DNA of 64,000 nucleotides from Mesorhizobium norvegicum (GTDB taxonomy: Bacteria; Pseudomonadota; Alphaproteobacteria; Rhizobiales; Rhizobiaceae). The position numbers and the translations under genes are program-made. Each line of letters opens with the position of its first letter. The first letter of the stretch is position 1. The stretch lies in contig NZ_SMYZ01000073.1 of NCBI RefSeq assembly GCF_004919685.1, positions 1 to 64,000 of the forward strand, in the 5' to 3' direction. Shown one piece after another: positions 17,724 to 26,919 of this stretch. The notes under the pieces are model-generated. The model was not told the DNA's origin. It saw nothing but the letters and a program-made list of their open reading frames with translations, and ran no database searches.

Positions 17724-18470
17724 TGGTGGAAGCGGTGCGCAGACGCGAAAGGATCGGCCAGATGACCGTCGATCAGCTGACCAGCTGTTTGACCGCGAAC
17801 TGGATCACCTGCCGCCGGAGGCGCGCTGGCGCGAATGGATGAACCGTGTCGAAGCGACCATCTTCGCCGCCAACGAACCGGTCGGCCGCGAGACGCTCGC
17901 GCGGATCGTCGGGAAAAACTGCAGCATCGATCTGCTGATCGACGACATCCGCGAGGAGCTGCGCGGTCGACCCTATGATCTGGTCTCGGTCGCCGGAGGC
18001 TGGAAGCATCTCACCCGCCCGGCCTATGCCGATGCCATCCGCTGTGCAGTCGGCGGTAACGAACGCCCGGCAGACTTCACGCATCTGAAGTGCTGGTGCT
18101 GATGTGCATCGGCTACTTCCAGCCGATCACCCGCGCCGAACTGTCGTCTTTCTTCGGCAAGGAGATCAGTCGCGATTTTATTGGTCATCTGCGCGGTGCC
18201 GGCCTGATCGCTTCCGGTCCGCGCAGCCCAACGCCGGGCGCGCCCTACACCTATGTGACGACAAAAGAATTCCTGCTTGAGTTCGGGCTCGACACGCTGC
18301 GCGACCTGCCGGATTTCGAAGCGCTCGAGGACGCAGGGCTACTTTCCAAGGAGAAGCTGCTGGCAGGCGATATTCCGGCCGGGTTGGGAAGCGGGGACGA
18401 CGAGGACGAGGAAGAGCCAAAAGCACAGATCGTCGAAGATGAAATGTCTCTGAGTGGCGGTCTCGGTTAG
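17724..18470 (+). pseudogene. scpB: ScpB-like protein, copy 2, frameshifted
   Basis: Most of the sequence is nearly identical in protein terms to copy 1 (DQLFDRELDHLPPEARWREWM, LLIDDIREELRGRPYDL, MCIGYFQPITRAELSSFFGKEIS). Compared with copy 1 there is a one-base loss near 17750 after the ATG at 17724, a 15-bp in-frame loss, and a second frameshift near 18085 (FTHL then EVLVLM). The C-terminus is also different: the last ~25 residues are acidic (GDDEDEEEPK). The intact partner in this copy is DUF1403. Confidence 0.8.
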
Positions 18471-18696
18471 GGACTCGCTTTAGGGGGCAGAACATTTCAG
18501 TTCAAAAATCGATGGGATGGAAGGCTCTCTCTCCCGGTGCTAGGTGAGCGAGCTTGGCGTCCGCGAAATGACGGATAGGCGAGGCGGCCGATGCTGGCCG
18601 CGGATGCCGATGCCGATGATGGCCGATATTTTGGCCGGACTTCGCCGATTGGCGGGACTCAGCTAAGATAAGCAGGAAAAAGAGGCGGCTCCCAAC

Positions 18697-19353
18697 ATGG
18701 CTTCTGCGGAAATCGAAGAGGCACGCGACGCTGCGACCAGGCTGCGCGAGAGTCTACCGCCTTGCATCGATCCCGCGGCTTTTGGGGTGAAATCCAAAGC
18801 TCCATTCCAATTGATGTGCACACGAGAAGCGTTGATCTGGAGGAGTGAAGAGCTGGCGCGCAATGCGTGCGATGCGCTTGAGCGCGAGGATCTGAGCGTT
18901 GCCGCCTTGTTGACCCGCGCGCTCACAGAGAATGCAGCCCTGGTCTGGAAACTCTGGGAGATACTCACTGTGCGGCATACCCATTCGCCGCAAGAGCTGA
19001 ACGACCTGCTGATGCGGCTGCTCGTGGGCTCGAGGAAATGGGCCGATGGGCCACAGGCCATGCAAATCCTGAGCTGCATTGACCGCATGGACAAGTCGGC
19101 GCCGGGGGTGCGTGCCAGCTACCACAGCCTGAGCGAAATCGCGCATCCCAATTGGTCAGGTGTTGCGGGTCTGTATTCGAAGCCAGACACAACACGGATT
19201 TTGACGGAATTCGGTCGTGGGCTGAGAGATACAAGCGGCATCGTCGAGATGATCGCCAATGCACTTGTGGGTTCACTCGGACTGTTTGAGGTCGCCTACA
19301 ACCGCATATCCGAGGAAATGCCGGCGTTTTTGGCGGAACTTGAACCTCTCTGA
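18697..19353 (+). CDS. hypothetical helical protein (DUF5677-like)
   Basis: 218 residues. The all-helical sequence includes LTRALTENAALVWKLWEILTVRHTHSPQELNDLLMRLLVGSRK and ASYHSLSEIAHPNWSGVAGLYSKPD. The E(N/H)..HP pattern recalls DUF5677/HEPN-like proteins, but I cannot confirm it. GAGG lies about 12 bases before the ATG. The next gene starts 4 bp downstream on the same strand, so the two are probably one operon. Pairing with a nuclease-like protein suggests a defence or stress role, which is inference. Confidence 0.6.
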   Translation: MASAEIEEARDAATRLRESLPPCIDPAAFGVKSKAPFQLMCTREALIWRSEELARNACDALEREDLSVAALLTRALTENAALVWKLWEILTVRHTHSPQELNDLLMRLLVGSRKWADGPQAMQILSCIDRMDKSAPGVRASYHSLSEIAHPNWSGVAGLYSKPDTTRILTEFGRGLRDTSGIVEMIANALVGSLGLFEVAYNRISEEMPAFLAELEPL

Positions 19354-19357
19354 TCGA

Positions 19358-21292
19358 ATGGAACACCACCAGGCTACCAACATGGATCACGAGCAAGCGC
19401 AGAAATCCTATGGCAGCGATCGAGCGCAACTCGTCTACGGAAAGCGCCCTGACGGGACATTCGCCCATATAGGCGACGTCGCGCGCGGGCTGGCTTGCGG
19501 CTGTGTCTGCCCGGCCTGCGATGGTCGACTGGTTGCCCGGCTGAAGGAGGATCACCGGGTGGCGCATTTCGCGCACCACGACGGCGAGGCCTGTGGCGGC
19601 GGGCCGGAGACAGTTTTGCATTTGCTGGCGAAGGAAGCGTTTCGCAGCAATCTGACGATGATGCTGCCCGGGCGAGCCGGGCTTGAGAACAAGCGCGTCG
19701 TGATGAAGCCTGCGCGCGAGGTAAAAACAGAATTCCTTCGCATGGAGTACACAGACCCCAAGAGGATCATTCCAGACCTATACGTGCGCGCGCTCGGTCA
19801 TGATCTGTTCGTCGAGGTCGCCGTCACCCATTTCGCGGACGCCGCCAAGATACAGCGCCTCAAGAAACACAATATCCCCGCAGTCGAAATCGATCTGTCC
19901 AAGCTTCCGCGTGACTCGCTAAGGGATGCCATCAGCGAGGCGGTGCTGAAAACCGCAACGCGTCGGTGGCTTTATCATCCAGGCATCGAAGCTGCGCGGG
20001 TCAAGCAAGACGCGGATGAACTCAAATGGCAGCAAGAACGGGGCAGGCGTGAGGCTGCCGCCACGGCAAAGCACCGAAGCCGCATCGAGGAAACTGCGGC
20101 AGCATACAGACAGGTCTTGGCGAAACCGGTCGACCGAGACTTCGTTGTCCCACGCCAGGTTGAGCTTCAAGCGATCGGTCTTACAAAGTTTGTCGGCCGC
20201 GACGTCCCGGGCTTCGCCTGTTTCTCCGAACCGCCAGCCGTATGGCAAGCCATCATCCTGGCCGAGGTCTTTCATGATCGCTGCCTCGGCAACGCCCAGT
20301 GTAAACCCGTACCGATCGTCAACCATTTGGAAAAACGCCGGCTGATTCAGAAACCCTTTCTCCGTGTTTCCAGTGAGGTGGCGGATGACGCCACCGCGAT
20401 CGAGCCCCGCTTTGCCCCGGCTTGGAAAGCGGTCGACAATTATTTGAAATATCTGCTCGGCGAGGGTGTTCTTACCCCACAAGGCTTCGGCGTCATACTC
20501 GCGCCGGCGTTCGCCAAACCATGGAATGCGAGGACCCTCGCTGAAAACCAAAGAACCGCTTTGATCCAGGAGACCGTGCAGCGAGTAGGGTGGATCCTTA
20601 GCGAGCTTCCCGAAGACGAACGTGCCGCCACAACGGTCGAGCGGTGGCTGCAATCGATCCACCAGGAATCCGGTTTGACCTATGACAAGGCACTGCGCTC
20701 GGAGGTCGAGGCTCCCAAGATCATCGGCGAAATCGCAACCATTGTGCAGATGCTGGAAGGAAACGGTCCTCTTTTCTATGGGAGTGCCGGGCTGCCTATC
20801 GGCAATGCGATTTCCCGCCGCAAAGCCAAGATGGAAGGACAGGCCGAAGTACGCCGCCAACGGCAGCTGCTGGAGGCAAGTCGCCTTCGTCACTCGCGGC
20901 GTGACCGTTTATGCGTCGATGCGGAAACGGAATTGAACGGCGAGGATCGAAGCGCGTTCCTGCACACCAAACGCGCGGACATGAACGACATGACGCCCGT
21001 GGAATACGCGGAAGACAGCGACTCCGGATTGACCCGCGCGCGGGAGGCTCTGTCGGTCTTTGTTAGGCAGCGCCGTAAGGAAGCCGAGGCCGCGGCCGAG
21101 AAAGCGTACTATCGGGACAAGATTCGCGAGCTGGCCGAAGCCCGACTTTCTCCCGCGGATGCGGTCGCGTTTCTAAGGGCACGCGAAGACGATATCGGGG
21201 GCCCGCTGCAATACGTCAAAGACGAACGGACGTTTCAGAAGGCCTGTGCGAGACTGACGCAATGGGAGAACCAGTTCGGAAGCCCGTTCTGA
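19358..21292 (+). CDS. CoiA-like nuclease-domain protein
   Basis: 644 residues from the ATG at 19358; the ATG at 19382 is an alternative. The N-terminus has a zinc-binding motif and His cluster typical of the CoiA family (CGCVCPACDGRLVARLKEDHRVAHFAHH). The nuclease-like core follows (ETVLHLLAKEAF, IIPDLYVRALGHDLFVEVAVTHFADAAKIQRLKKHNIPAVEIDL), with the Asp...Glu-x-Val arrangement of PD-(D/E)xK enzymes. The remaining ~400 residues are charged and helical and unrecognised. CoiA-like domains occur in competence and in some phage-defence systems. No com genes are present here. Confidence 0.7.
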   Translation: MEHHQATNMDHEQAQKSYGSDRAQLVYGKRPDGTFAHIGDVARGLACGCVCPACDGRLVARLKEDHRVAHFAHHDGEACGGGPETVLHLLAKEAFRSNLTMMLPGRAGLENKRVVMKPAREVKTEFLRMEYTDPKRIIPDLYVRALGHDLFVEVAVTHFADAAKIQRLKKHNIPAVEIDLSKLPRDSLRDAISEAVLKTATRRWLYHPGIEAARVKQDADELKWQQERGRREAAATAKHRSRIEETAAAYRQVLAKPVDRDFVVPRQVELQAIGLTKFVGRDVPGFACFSEPPAVWQAIILAEVFHDRCLGNAQCKPVPIVNHLEKRRLIQKPFLRVSSEVADDATAIEPRFAPAWKAVDNYLKYLLGEGVLTPQGFGVILAPAFAKPWNARTLAENQRTALIQETVQRVGWILSELPEDERAATTVERWLQSIHQESGLTYDKALRSEVEAPKIIGEIATIVQMLEGNGPLFYGSAGLPIGNAISRRKAKMEGQAEVRRQRQLLEASRLRHSRRDRLCVDAETELNGEDRSAFLHTKRADMNDMTPVEYAEDSDSGLTRAREALSVFVRQRRKEAEAAAEKAYYRDKIRELAEARLSPADAVAFLRAREDDIGGPLQYVKDERTFQKACARLTQWENQFGSPF

Positions 21293-21340
21293 GGATGCAA
21301 GAGAAAGATGGTTATCGAAAAATACAGCAACCTCATACAT

Positions 21341-21360
21341 ATTGTCTGACATCAGACAAT
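21341..21360. repeat. 20-bp near-perfect palindrome
   Basis: ATTGTCTGA-CA-TCAGACAAT has 9-bp perfect arms. It lies about 50 bp after the CoiA-like gene and before the convergent hxsA. It may be a bidirectional terminator, although the T-run is absent, or a protein site. Confidence 0.45.
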
Positions 21361-21627
21361 AAAAGTAACGGTTTTGTGTGATGTCCCCATCCCTCGAACA
21401 GCCGCAGCTGAAGCTACGCATGACCGCTTTGCGCCTCATCTCGATCATTCCTTCCGACTTACCCACCTGCCGAAAGCAGGCCGTTTGTGTTGGCCGTGGG
21501 ATCAGTCTCGCGGTTTGCTAAAGCCAGCATCGTCGGAATTTGGTGGGTGGATCTATCCGCCGAAGAATGACGGGGGCGCCAGTGCGGGGTAGTCCCGCTG
21601 TTTGCTCACATGAATCGTTCGGTGAAA

Positions 21628-22170
21628 TTAATCCGCTGTAATGCGCAAGGCGTTCAGTGTCTCCGGCGTAATGGTGCCTGTTACCTTCAGATTGTAATCC
21701 GACTGCATTTTCAGGAGCCCAGATCGCATCGCAGGGCTCATCTTTCCATCCAACTCGCCATTGTAATAACCGAACGACAGCATCGCGAACTGAACCTGGA
21801 GGACGATCTCCTTGAACTTGGCAGCGTTCCCGGGAAGCACGATCAGAGGTGCTGCAGCCGGCGCAGTGGCGGTCGGCGCCTGGTAGATTGGCGAGGGCGG
21901 TTGATACACTGGTGCCGGAGCCTGATAGACGGGTGCGGCCGGCGGGTAATAGGTGCCGCCTCCCGTAGAGGATCGATGGCTGCTGTGGGAGCTGTGGCTT
22001 GAGTGCGACCTATGCCCGGCCAATGTGAACTTGTGATCCAGCTTGAAAATGTCGAACAATGATTTCGACTTGCCTCCATCATTGAATGGAGCGATCGGCA
22101 TTGCGGTGCTCTCGATTGGCATGAAGCCGGCTGCGAGCAACGACGGGATAGTAAAGAGCCGCTTTCTCAT
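21628..22170 (-). CDS. hxsA: His-Xaa-Ser repeat protein HxsA
   Basis: 180 residues. The N-terminus MRKRLFTIPSLLAAGFM looks like a signal sequence. Residues 53-67 form five tandem His-x-Ser units (HRSHSSHSSHSSHRS). A Pro/Tyr/Ala-rich linker follows (YYPPAAPVYQAPAPVYQPP), then a peptidoglycan-binding-like domain at about 112-178 (LQVQFAMLSFGYYNGELDGKMSPAMRSGLLKMQSDYNLKVTGTITPETLNAL). In the family this is the predicted substrate of the two radical-SAM proteins HxsB and HxsC. The ATG overlaps the hxsC stop (ATGA). It is probably exported, with the HxS stretch modified. Confidence 0.9.
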   Translation of the reverse strand: MRKRLFTIPSLLAAGFMPIESTAMPIAPFNDGGKSKSLFDIFKLDHKFTLAGHRSHSSHSSHSSHRSSTGGGTYYPPAAPVYQAPAPVYQPPSPIYQAPTATAPAAAPLIVLPGNAAKFKEIVLQVQFAMLSFGYYNGELDGKMSPAMRSGLLKMQSDYNLKVTGTITPETLNALRITAD

Positions 22171-23267
22171 GTGACGCCGAACCTTTCATACCCATGCGCT
22201 TTCGGGTGCCATTCGAAGAAGCCGCCGCAATCGTCACGCAGTCCGCAACCAGCGCACTCCGAGACGTAGGTTCGCTTCCAGTCTGAAATCGTCGACGGAG
22301 CAAATGTTCTGTAGTTGGGCGGAAGAGTGCATAGTGGGAAATTATACAGCATGGCGTTGATTCCGCGGCTGATGGCGAGATCGAGAGCCTTTCCAACCGT
22401 GTCAAAACCTCTGGAACTGTCGAAGAACAACGAGTCCCAGTTCTGCCTGCCGTAGCCGATGTTCTCAAGCTGCATGATCGCCCACTTGTCGACGAACGGC
22501 AGCGATGTCGTCACGAACCCGGCCAGATCCGCCAGACCGGCTGCATTCGGCTTCATAAGCACCGTACGCAATTCGATTTTTGCGCCGGCCTGACAAAGGA
22601 TTGACAAGCCTTCTCTGACTTTGTCGAACGCGCCCGGCTTTGCCACGATCCGGTCATGAACGTAATGGTCGCTCGAGTAGACAGGAACACCCCAAAGGAC
22701 ACGATCTAAATCCAGCTCGCCGAGCTTAGCCAGGTCATCGCCGTCAAAGTGTTGCGCGTTGGTCAGAACGTGGAAATCGATGTCGGGCCGCGCTGCTAGC
22801 ATTCGTCCTAGGAATTCCAGTAGCTCCGATTTGAACAGCGTCGGCTCTCCGCCGGATAGACCAATCGTTGCGTTTTCTGGCGAGAGCAGGACTGCCGTCT
22901 CAAAATACGGGAACATGTCGACATGCTGCTTTTTCGGTGGCTGCGAGCACATCAAGCAAAGCTGGTCGCACCGTTCAGTGACCAGCAGTGTGTTGTGACG
23001 GGAATTTGCCCGGATAAGACGGTGTGCAGTCCCACGTCGAGGCACAACGAACAGCACGTCGCCATTTACATCACTGGCGTCTATTCCGAAGACCCGGAGG
23101 GTTCCCGCTCCGCTCGAAAAGTCTGCGCGTTCGCCGGTTGCGTAACCCAGCACGGCATCGAACGAGCTGAGCGTTGGCGTGTCGTGGGCAACGCCCTCGA
23201 AGGACCGGAGCCGAACCACATATGGATCGATCGCGTCAGTCTCGATTTTGAGGCGAAGCGGGATCAT
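22167..23267 (-). CDS. hxsC: His-Xaa-Ser system radical SAM maturase HxsC
   Basis: 366 residues from the ATG at 23267, which overlaps the hxsB stop (ATGA). The radical-SAM cluster motif is CDQLCLMC in the pattern CxxxCxxC, preceded by NTLLVTER. IGLSGGEPTLFKSELLEFLGRML is the SAM-binding GGEP region. The C-terminus has extra cysteines (ECAGCGLRDDCGGFFEWHPK) that may ligate a second Fe-S cluster. It is predicted to modify HxsA. No lesion is seen. Confidence 0.9.
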   Translation of the reverse strand: MIPLRLKIETDAIDPYVVRLRSFEGVAHDTPTLSSFDAVLGYATGERADFSSGAGTLRVFGIDASDVNGDVLFVVPRRGTAHRLIRANSRHNTLLVTERCDQLCLMCSQPPKKQHVDMFPYFETAVLLSPENATIGLSGGEPTLFKSELLEFLGRMLAARPDIDFHVLTNAQHFDGDDLAKLGELDLDRVLWGVPVYSSDHYVHDRIVAKPGAFDKVREGLSILCQAGAKIELRTVLMKPNAAGLADLAGFVTTSLPFVDKWAIMQLENIGYGRQNWDSLFFDSSRGFDTVGKALDLAISRGINAMLYNFPLCTLPPNYRTFAPSTISDWKRTYVSECAGCGLRDDCGGFFEWHPKAHGYERFGVT

Positions 23268-24672
23268 GCGTGGACCGGGACCATGTGATCTCCCCAGGAC
23301 GGAACTCCGGCCCATTTGGCGACGGATTGCCGAGCTGCGTCGTCGCGACGCGTCATCACCTCTACGACTTTGTCGAATAGAGAAATATGCCGTCTGCAGA
23401 ACCACGTCTCACTGCGAATGAGATCGATATGGCCGGCGCGCGACAAATCGTCGACAATGTCCGTGCCGCAAAAAGGCTGATAAACACAGTGGATGCAGTC
23501 GGCATCGAAATTGTTGATCGATGCACTATTTAGAAGCTGCACTTTCTTCTGGTCAACGCCGCCGGCCACCGTGCCGATCGACAGGTCGACACGCCCGATG
23601 CGCGACAACATCCGGGCTTCGTCCGTCGGGTACAACTGCCCATCATGGTCGACGACGATGTAGTCGGACGCGAAGAAATTCGGATTGCGAAGATCGACAT
23701 GATCGTCGGTCCCTGATCGCAGAAATCGCCGCAGGCACTGGCTGAAATAGTACTCTTCCACGTATCGGCCGGTTCGGTGATTACGGTCTATGAGGAAATC
23801 GACGAAATCCGAATGGAGCGCATTCCATCGGGCGATCGCATTCGGTTCGTTTTTGCGGCGACGTGCAAAGCCTTGGTGGTTTATGGGTCGCAGATAGATC
23901 GACTGTATCCCGTAGTGCTCGAAGTTCTCTACCAGGTCTTCGAAATCTGGCGGACGCTCCACGTCGATGGTTGGTAGGGCGGACACCTTGCCGGGACCGA
24001 GGCGCCGCACAGTTTCAGCCATGTTTCCGAAGAAGGTGTCGGTAGCCAAGCCGTCGCCAGTGCGCTGCCGGGTATGCGTCTCGTGGTTCCCGTCCAATGA
24101 CGTGCTGACGAACGTGTCCGGCTGATCAAGAAAGGCCCACTCCACCTCGCCCATGCGCTGGAGGTTGGTGCAACGACAAACTGGCTGCGCGGAAATTTCG
24201 AACGGGTGAAAGCCCGAATTTGCTCGAGGAGATCAACGCGAAGCAATGGTTCTCCCCCCTGGAACTCGATCTTGATGTCCGGGCCTTTCAAATTGCCGAT
24301 GAAGTCGAGGGAGGCGTTCAATGTTTCGTTGGACCAGTCGAAGCCGCGCGCGGCCTCGGGGGCCCGGGAAACCTGGCAATAGCCGCATGTAAGATTGCAA
24401 CGCAAAGTCGGGACGAGAATGAGATACGAGAGCTCTTGCTGCTTCGATTGCCTGCCCGCCCAACGATAGGCAAAGGATGTCCAATCAGGATCGCCTTCGC
24501 GTTCAAACGTATGTCCATTGCCTCGAAGAAATCTCAGGTCGTCGGGTGAGAGCGCATCGCGTGCGTATCTCCCTAGAAACTCGCCGCTTCCGAGAAAGAA
24601 CCCACCGGCATCGTCGCTAAACAGGAGCGTTCCGTTCGGGAGATCTCTAAATTTGAGCGGCCACACGGTCAT
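23264..24672 (-). pseudogene. hxsB: His-Xaa-Ser system radical SAM maturase HxsB, one-base frameshift
   Basis: The N-terminal half (24672 to about 24165) has YLILVPTLRCNLTCGYCQVSRAP with the CxxxCxxC motif, then EFQGGEPLLRVDLLEQI. The C-terminal half continues in another frame from MGEVEWAFLDQPDTFVSTSLDG to the stop, with SPASM-like cysteines (FDADCIHCVYQPFCGTD). At about 24170 the frames join as FVV|CTNLQRMGEVEW if one T is restored (GTT-TGC-ACC), so a single base is missing. The start overlaps the hxsD stop by ATGA. If the frameshift is real the system is crippled. If it is a sequencing error, HxsB is a normal protein of about 470 residues. Confidence 0.85.
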
Positions 24673-24938
24673 CTGGCGGTGACCGCCCCGATCAACGCAT
24701 GTCGTAGCGGAAGCGTTTCCAAGTAAATCTTCTCACGATAGATGGCGTGAAGGACGTTCTTTCGCAGATCGTCTAGCCTGTCCGGCGGAAGCTCTTCTAC
24801 CGCTACGCCCTGACTGGAGGCCGAAAACCGCAGCGACGGATACTGGACTTGTAGTCGCATTAACGCGCCTTCCACAAAACGCTGAAAGTCTTGTGGAATC
24901 TCGATTGTTGCCCGTCCTAAAAAGCGCGCCGCCCCCAC
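24669..24938 (-). CDS. hxsD: His-Xaa-Ser system protein HxsD
   Basis: 89 residues from the GTG at 24938, which has GGAGG 8 bases upstream; a TTG at 24962 is possible. The sequence ATIEIPQDFQRFVEGALMRLQVQYPSLRFSASSQG and NVLHAIYREKIYLETLPLRHALIGAVTAR fits HxsD, the small first protein of Hxs loci. Its role is unknown; a recognition or chaperone function is guessed from its size and place. All four hxs genes overlap by ATGA, so they form one coupled operon. Confidence 0.85.
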   Translation of the reverse strand: MGAARFLGRATIEIPQDFQRFVEGALMRLQVQYPSLRFSASSQGVAVEELPPDRLDDLRKNVLHAIYREKIYLETLPLRHALIGAVTAR

Positions 24939-25269
24939 GTACCAAGTCCTCCCGCCCAACAAATATACCCAAAACTCGAGTATGGGAATTAGTGCAGTTC
25001 AATTCGATTTTTCAGTGAGGACCGATATCACTGATGGTCGGGGTTGTTGCTGAGAGGACGGCAGTTTTGCGCCTTCTTTCGGCCATTGACGTAATCACTA
25101 CCGCAGCCTCAAAGCTGACACCACGCGCCATGGCACTGGCAATCCTATTTTTGGAAATACGGCACGGGAGATGGTGGTAACACCTTGTTGGCCGAACGCA
25201 CGTCTAGTGCTCGGTGTTTGCATCTATTGTAGTCGATAGTGTTAAATTAAACTCTAGTCCGGGCTTGTC
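24939..25269. other. divergent intergenic region between hxsD and the pleD-like gene
   Basis: 331 bases with no gene. It must hold the hxs promoter on the minus strand and the diguanylate cyclase promoter on the plus strand. I see no clear consensus -35/-10 pair for either. Confidence 0.5.
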
Positions 25270-26643
25270 ATGACCGCGCGAATCCTCGTCGTCGACAGTA
25301 TCTCTGCCAATGTGCGGTTGCTCGAGGTCAGGCTATTGGCCGAATATTTTGAGGTCCTGACGGCGTCCAATGAGTTTGATGTCATCGAGACCTGTGAAAA
25401 CGGCAAGGTTGATGTAGTACTGCTCGACGTGACGATGCCCGACATGGACGCGTTCGTGGTCTGCAAGCGACTGAAGAGCGGTCCGGCGACTTCGCACATA
25501 CCGGTGGTCATGATCACCGCGCTCGACCAGGTTTCGGACCGGGTGCGCGGCCTCGAGGCCGGCGCCGACGATTTCCTGACCAAGCCGGTCAATGATTTGC
25601 AGCTGATGACGCGGGTGAAGAGCCTGGTCAGGCTGAAGTCGCTGACCGACGAACTCCGTCTGCGCGCCTCGACCACCCGCAACATCGGCATCGAGGCGCT
25701 GTTGAGCCGTAGCTTCACGTCCGAGGATGCGACGCCGAAGGTGCTGTTGATCGACGAGCGCAAATCCTCCTTCGAGCGCATCCAGAAAATGCTGCGCGGC
25801 AGCGCCGAGCTCGACATTGCCACCGATCCGCATGCCGGTTTCTTCCAGGCCGCCGAGGCGCCGTATGAGTGCGTGCTGATCTCGACCGGTTTTGCCGACT
25901 TCGATCCGCTGCGGCTATGCTCGCAATTGCGTTCGCTCGACCGCACCCGCTTCCTGCCGATCATCCTGCTTGCCGAAGAAGGCGAGGAGGACCGCATTAT
26001 CCGCGGCCTCGAACTCGGCATCAACGACTATCTGATGCGGCCGATCGATCAGCACGAGCTGATGGCGCGGCTGCGCACGCAGGTGCGCCGCAAGCGCTAC
26101 AACGACCAGCTGCGCGCCAGCGTCACCCAGACCATCGAGATGGCGGTGACCGACGGGCTGACTGGCTTGCACAACCGCCGCTACCTCGACAGCCATCTGC
26201 AGACGCTATTCGACCGCGCCGTGGCGCGGCGGCGGCCTCTGTCGGTGATGATCACCGACGTCGACCTCCTGAAGTTGGTCAACGACACGTACGGTCATGA
26301 TGCAGGCAGCGACGTCTTGCGCGAGTGCGCGCGCCGGCTGCACAAGAATGTGCGCGGTATTGATCTTGCATGTCTATACGGGGGCGACGAATTCGTCGTG
26401 GTGATGCCGGATACCAACTGTGCGGTGGCGGAAAAGGTTGCGGAACGCATTCGCGTCGAAATCGCCCAAATGCCGTTTTCCGTCGGCTATGATGGCAAAG
26501 CGATCGAAGTCACGGTCAGCATTGGCGTGTCCTCTATCTTCGTGGGGGCCGATACTGTTGCCGGATTGATAAAGCGCGCGGATATAGCCCTGTATGAAGC
26601 CAAGACTGGCGGCCGCAATCGCGTGATCGTCCATCTCGATTAA
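25270..26643 (+). CDS. PleD-like diguanylate cyclase (REC-REC-GGDEF)
   Basis: 457 residues. REC1 (1-120) has the phospho-acceptor Asp in VVLLDVTMPDMD and the Lys in FLTKPVND, but the usual Asp-Asp near residues 9-10 reads Asp-Ser (VVDSISANVR). REC2 (150-275) lacks a clear phospho-acceptor, as is typical of PleD. The GGDEF domain (295-455) has MITDVDLLKLVNDTYGHDAG and the active-site YGGDEFVVVMPDT. It should make cyclic di-GMP. It is alone here, whereas pleD is usually next to divK on the chromosome, so this is probably a diverged plasmid paralogue. The ATG at 25270 has no obvious strong ribosome site. Confidence 0.85.
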   Translation: MTARILVVDSISANVRLLEVRLLAEYFEVLTASNEFDVIETCENGKVDVVLLDVTMPDMDAFVVCKRLKSGPATSHIPVVMITALDQVSDRVRGLEAGADDFLTKPVNDLQLMTRVKSLVRLKSLTDELRLRASTTRNIGIEALLSRSFTSEDATPKVLLIDERKSSFERIQKMLRGSAELDIATDPHAGFFQAAEAPYECVLISTGFADFDPLRLCSQLRSLDRTRFLPIILLAEEGEEDRIIRGLELGINDYLMRPIDQHELMARLRTQVRRKRYNDQLRASVTQTIEMAVTDGLTGLHNRRYLDSHLQTLFDRAVARRRPLSVMITDVDLLKLVNDTYGHDAGSDVLRECARRLHKNVRGIDLACLYGGDEFVVVMPDTNCAVAEKVAERIRVEIAQMPFSVGYDGKAIEVTVSIGVSSIFVGADTVAGLIKRADIALYEAKTGGRNRVIVHLD

Positions 26644-26919
26644 TTTGTTCACGGCCTGACGATGTCGTGGACTTGACGCCTTTGTATATGCGGAAGTCAG
26701 TTGCGAGCGCTTAATCGAAACATAGGTAGTTCATTAATCTTCCACCCCGGTGGCCCGTCTTTAAGCTCGAGGGTTACGCCATCTTGACTATCAGAGGGTC
26801 TTGGGTTGGCGCGGGGTTGTGGGACAGCTGGCGCGGACATGTTGCTGTGGCTGGGTTCGACAGCCCGCCGGTCGAGCCGGATGACATAGCCTACGAAGGG
26901 CCCCTACGCGGGCAATTCT

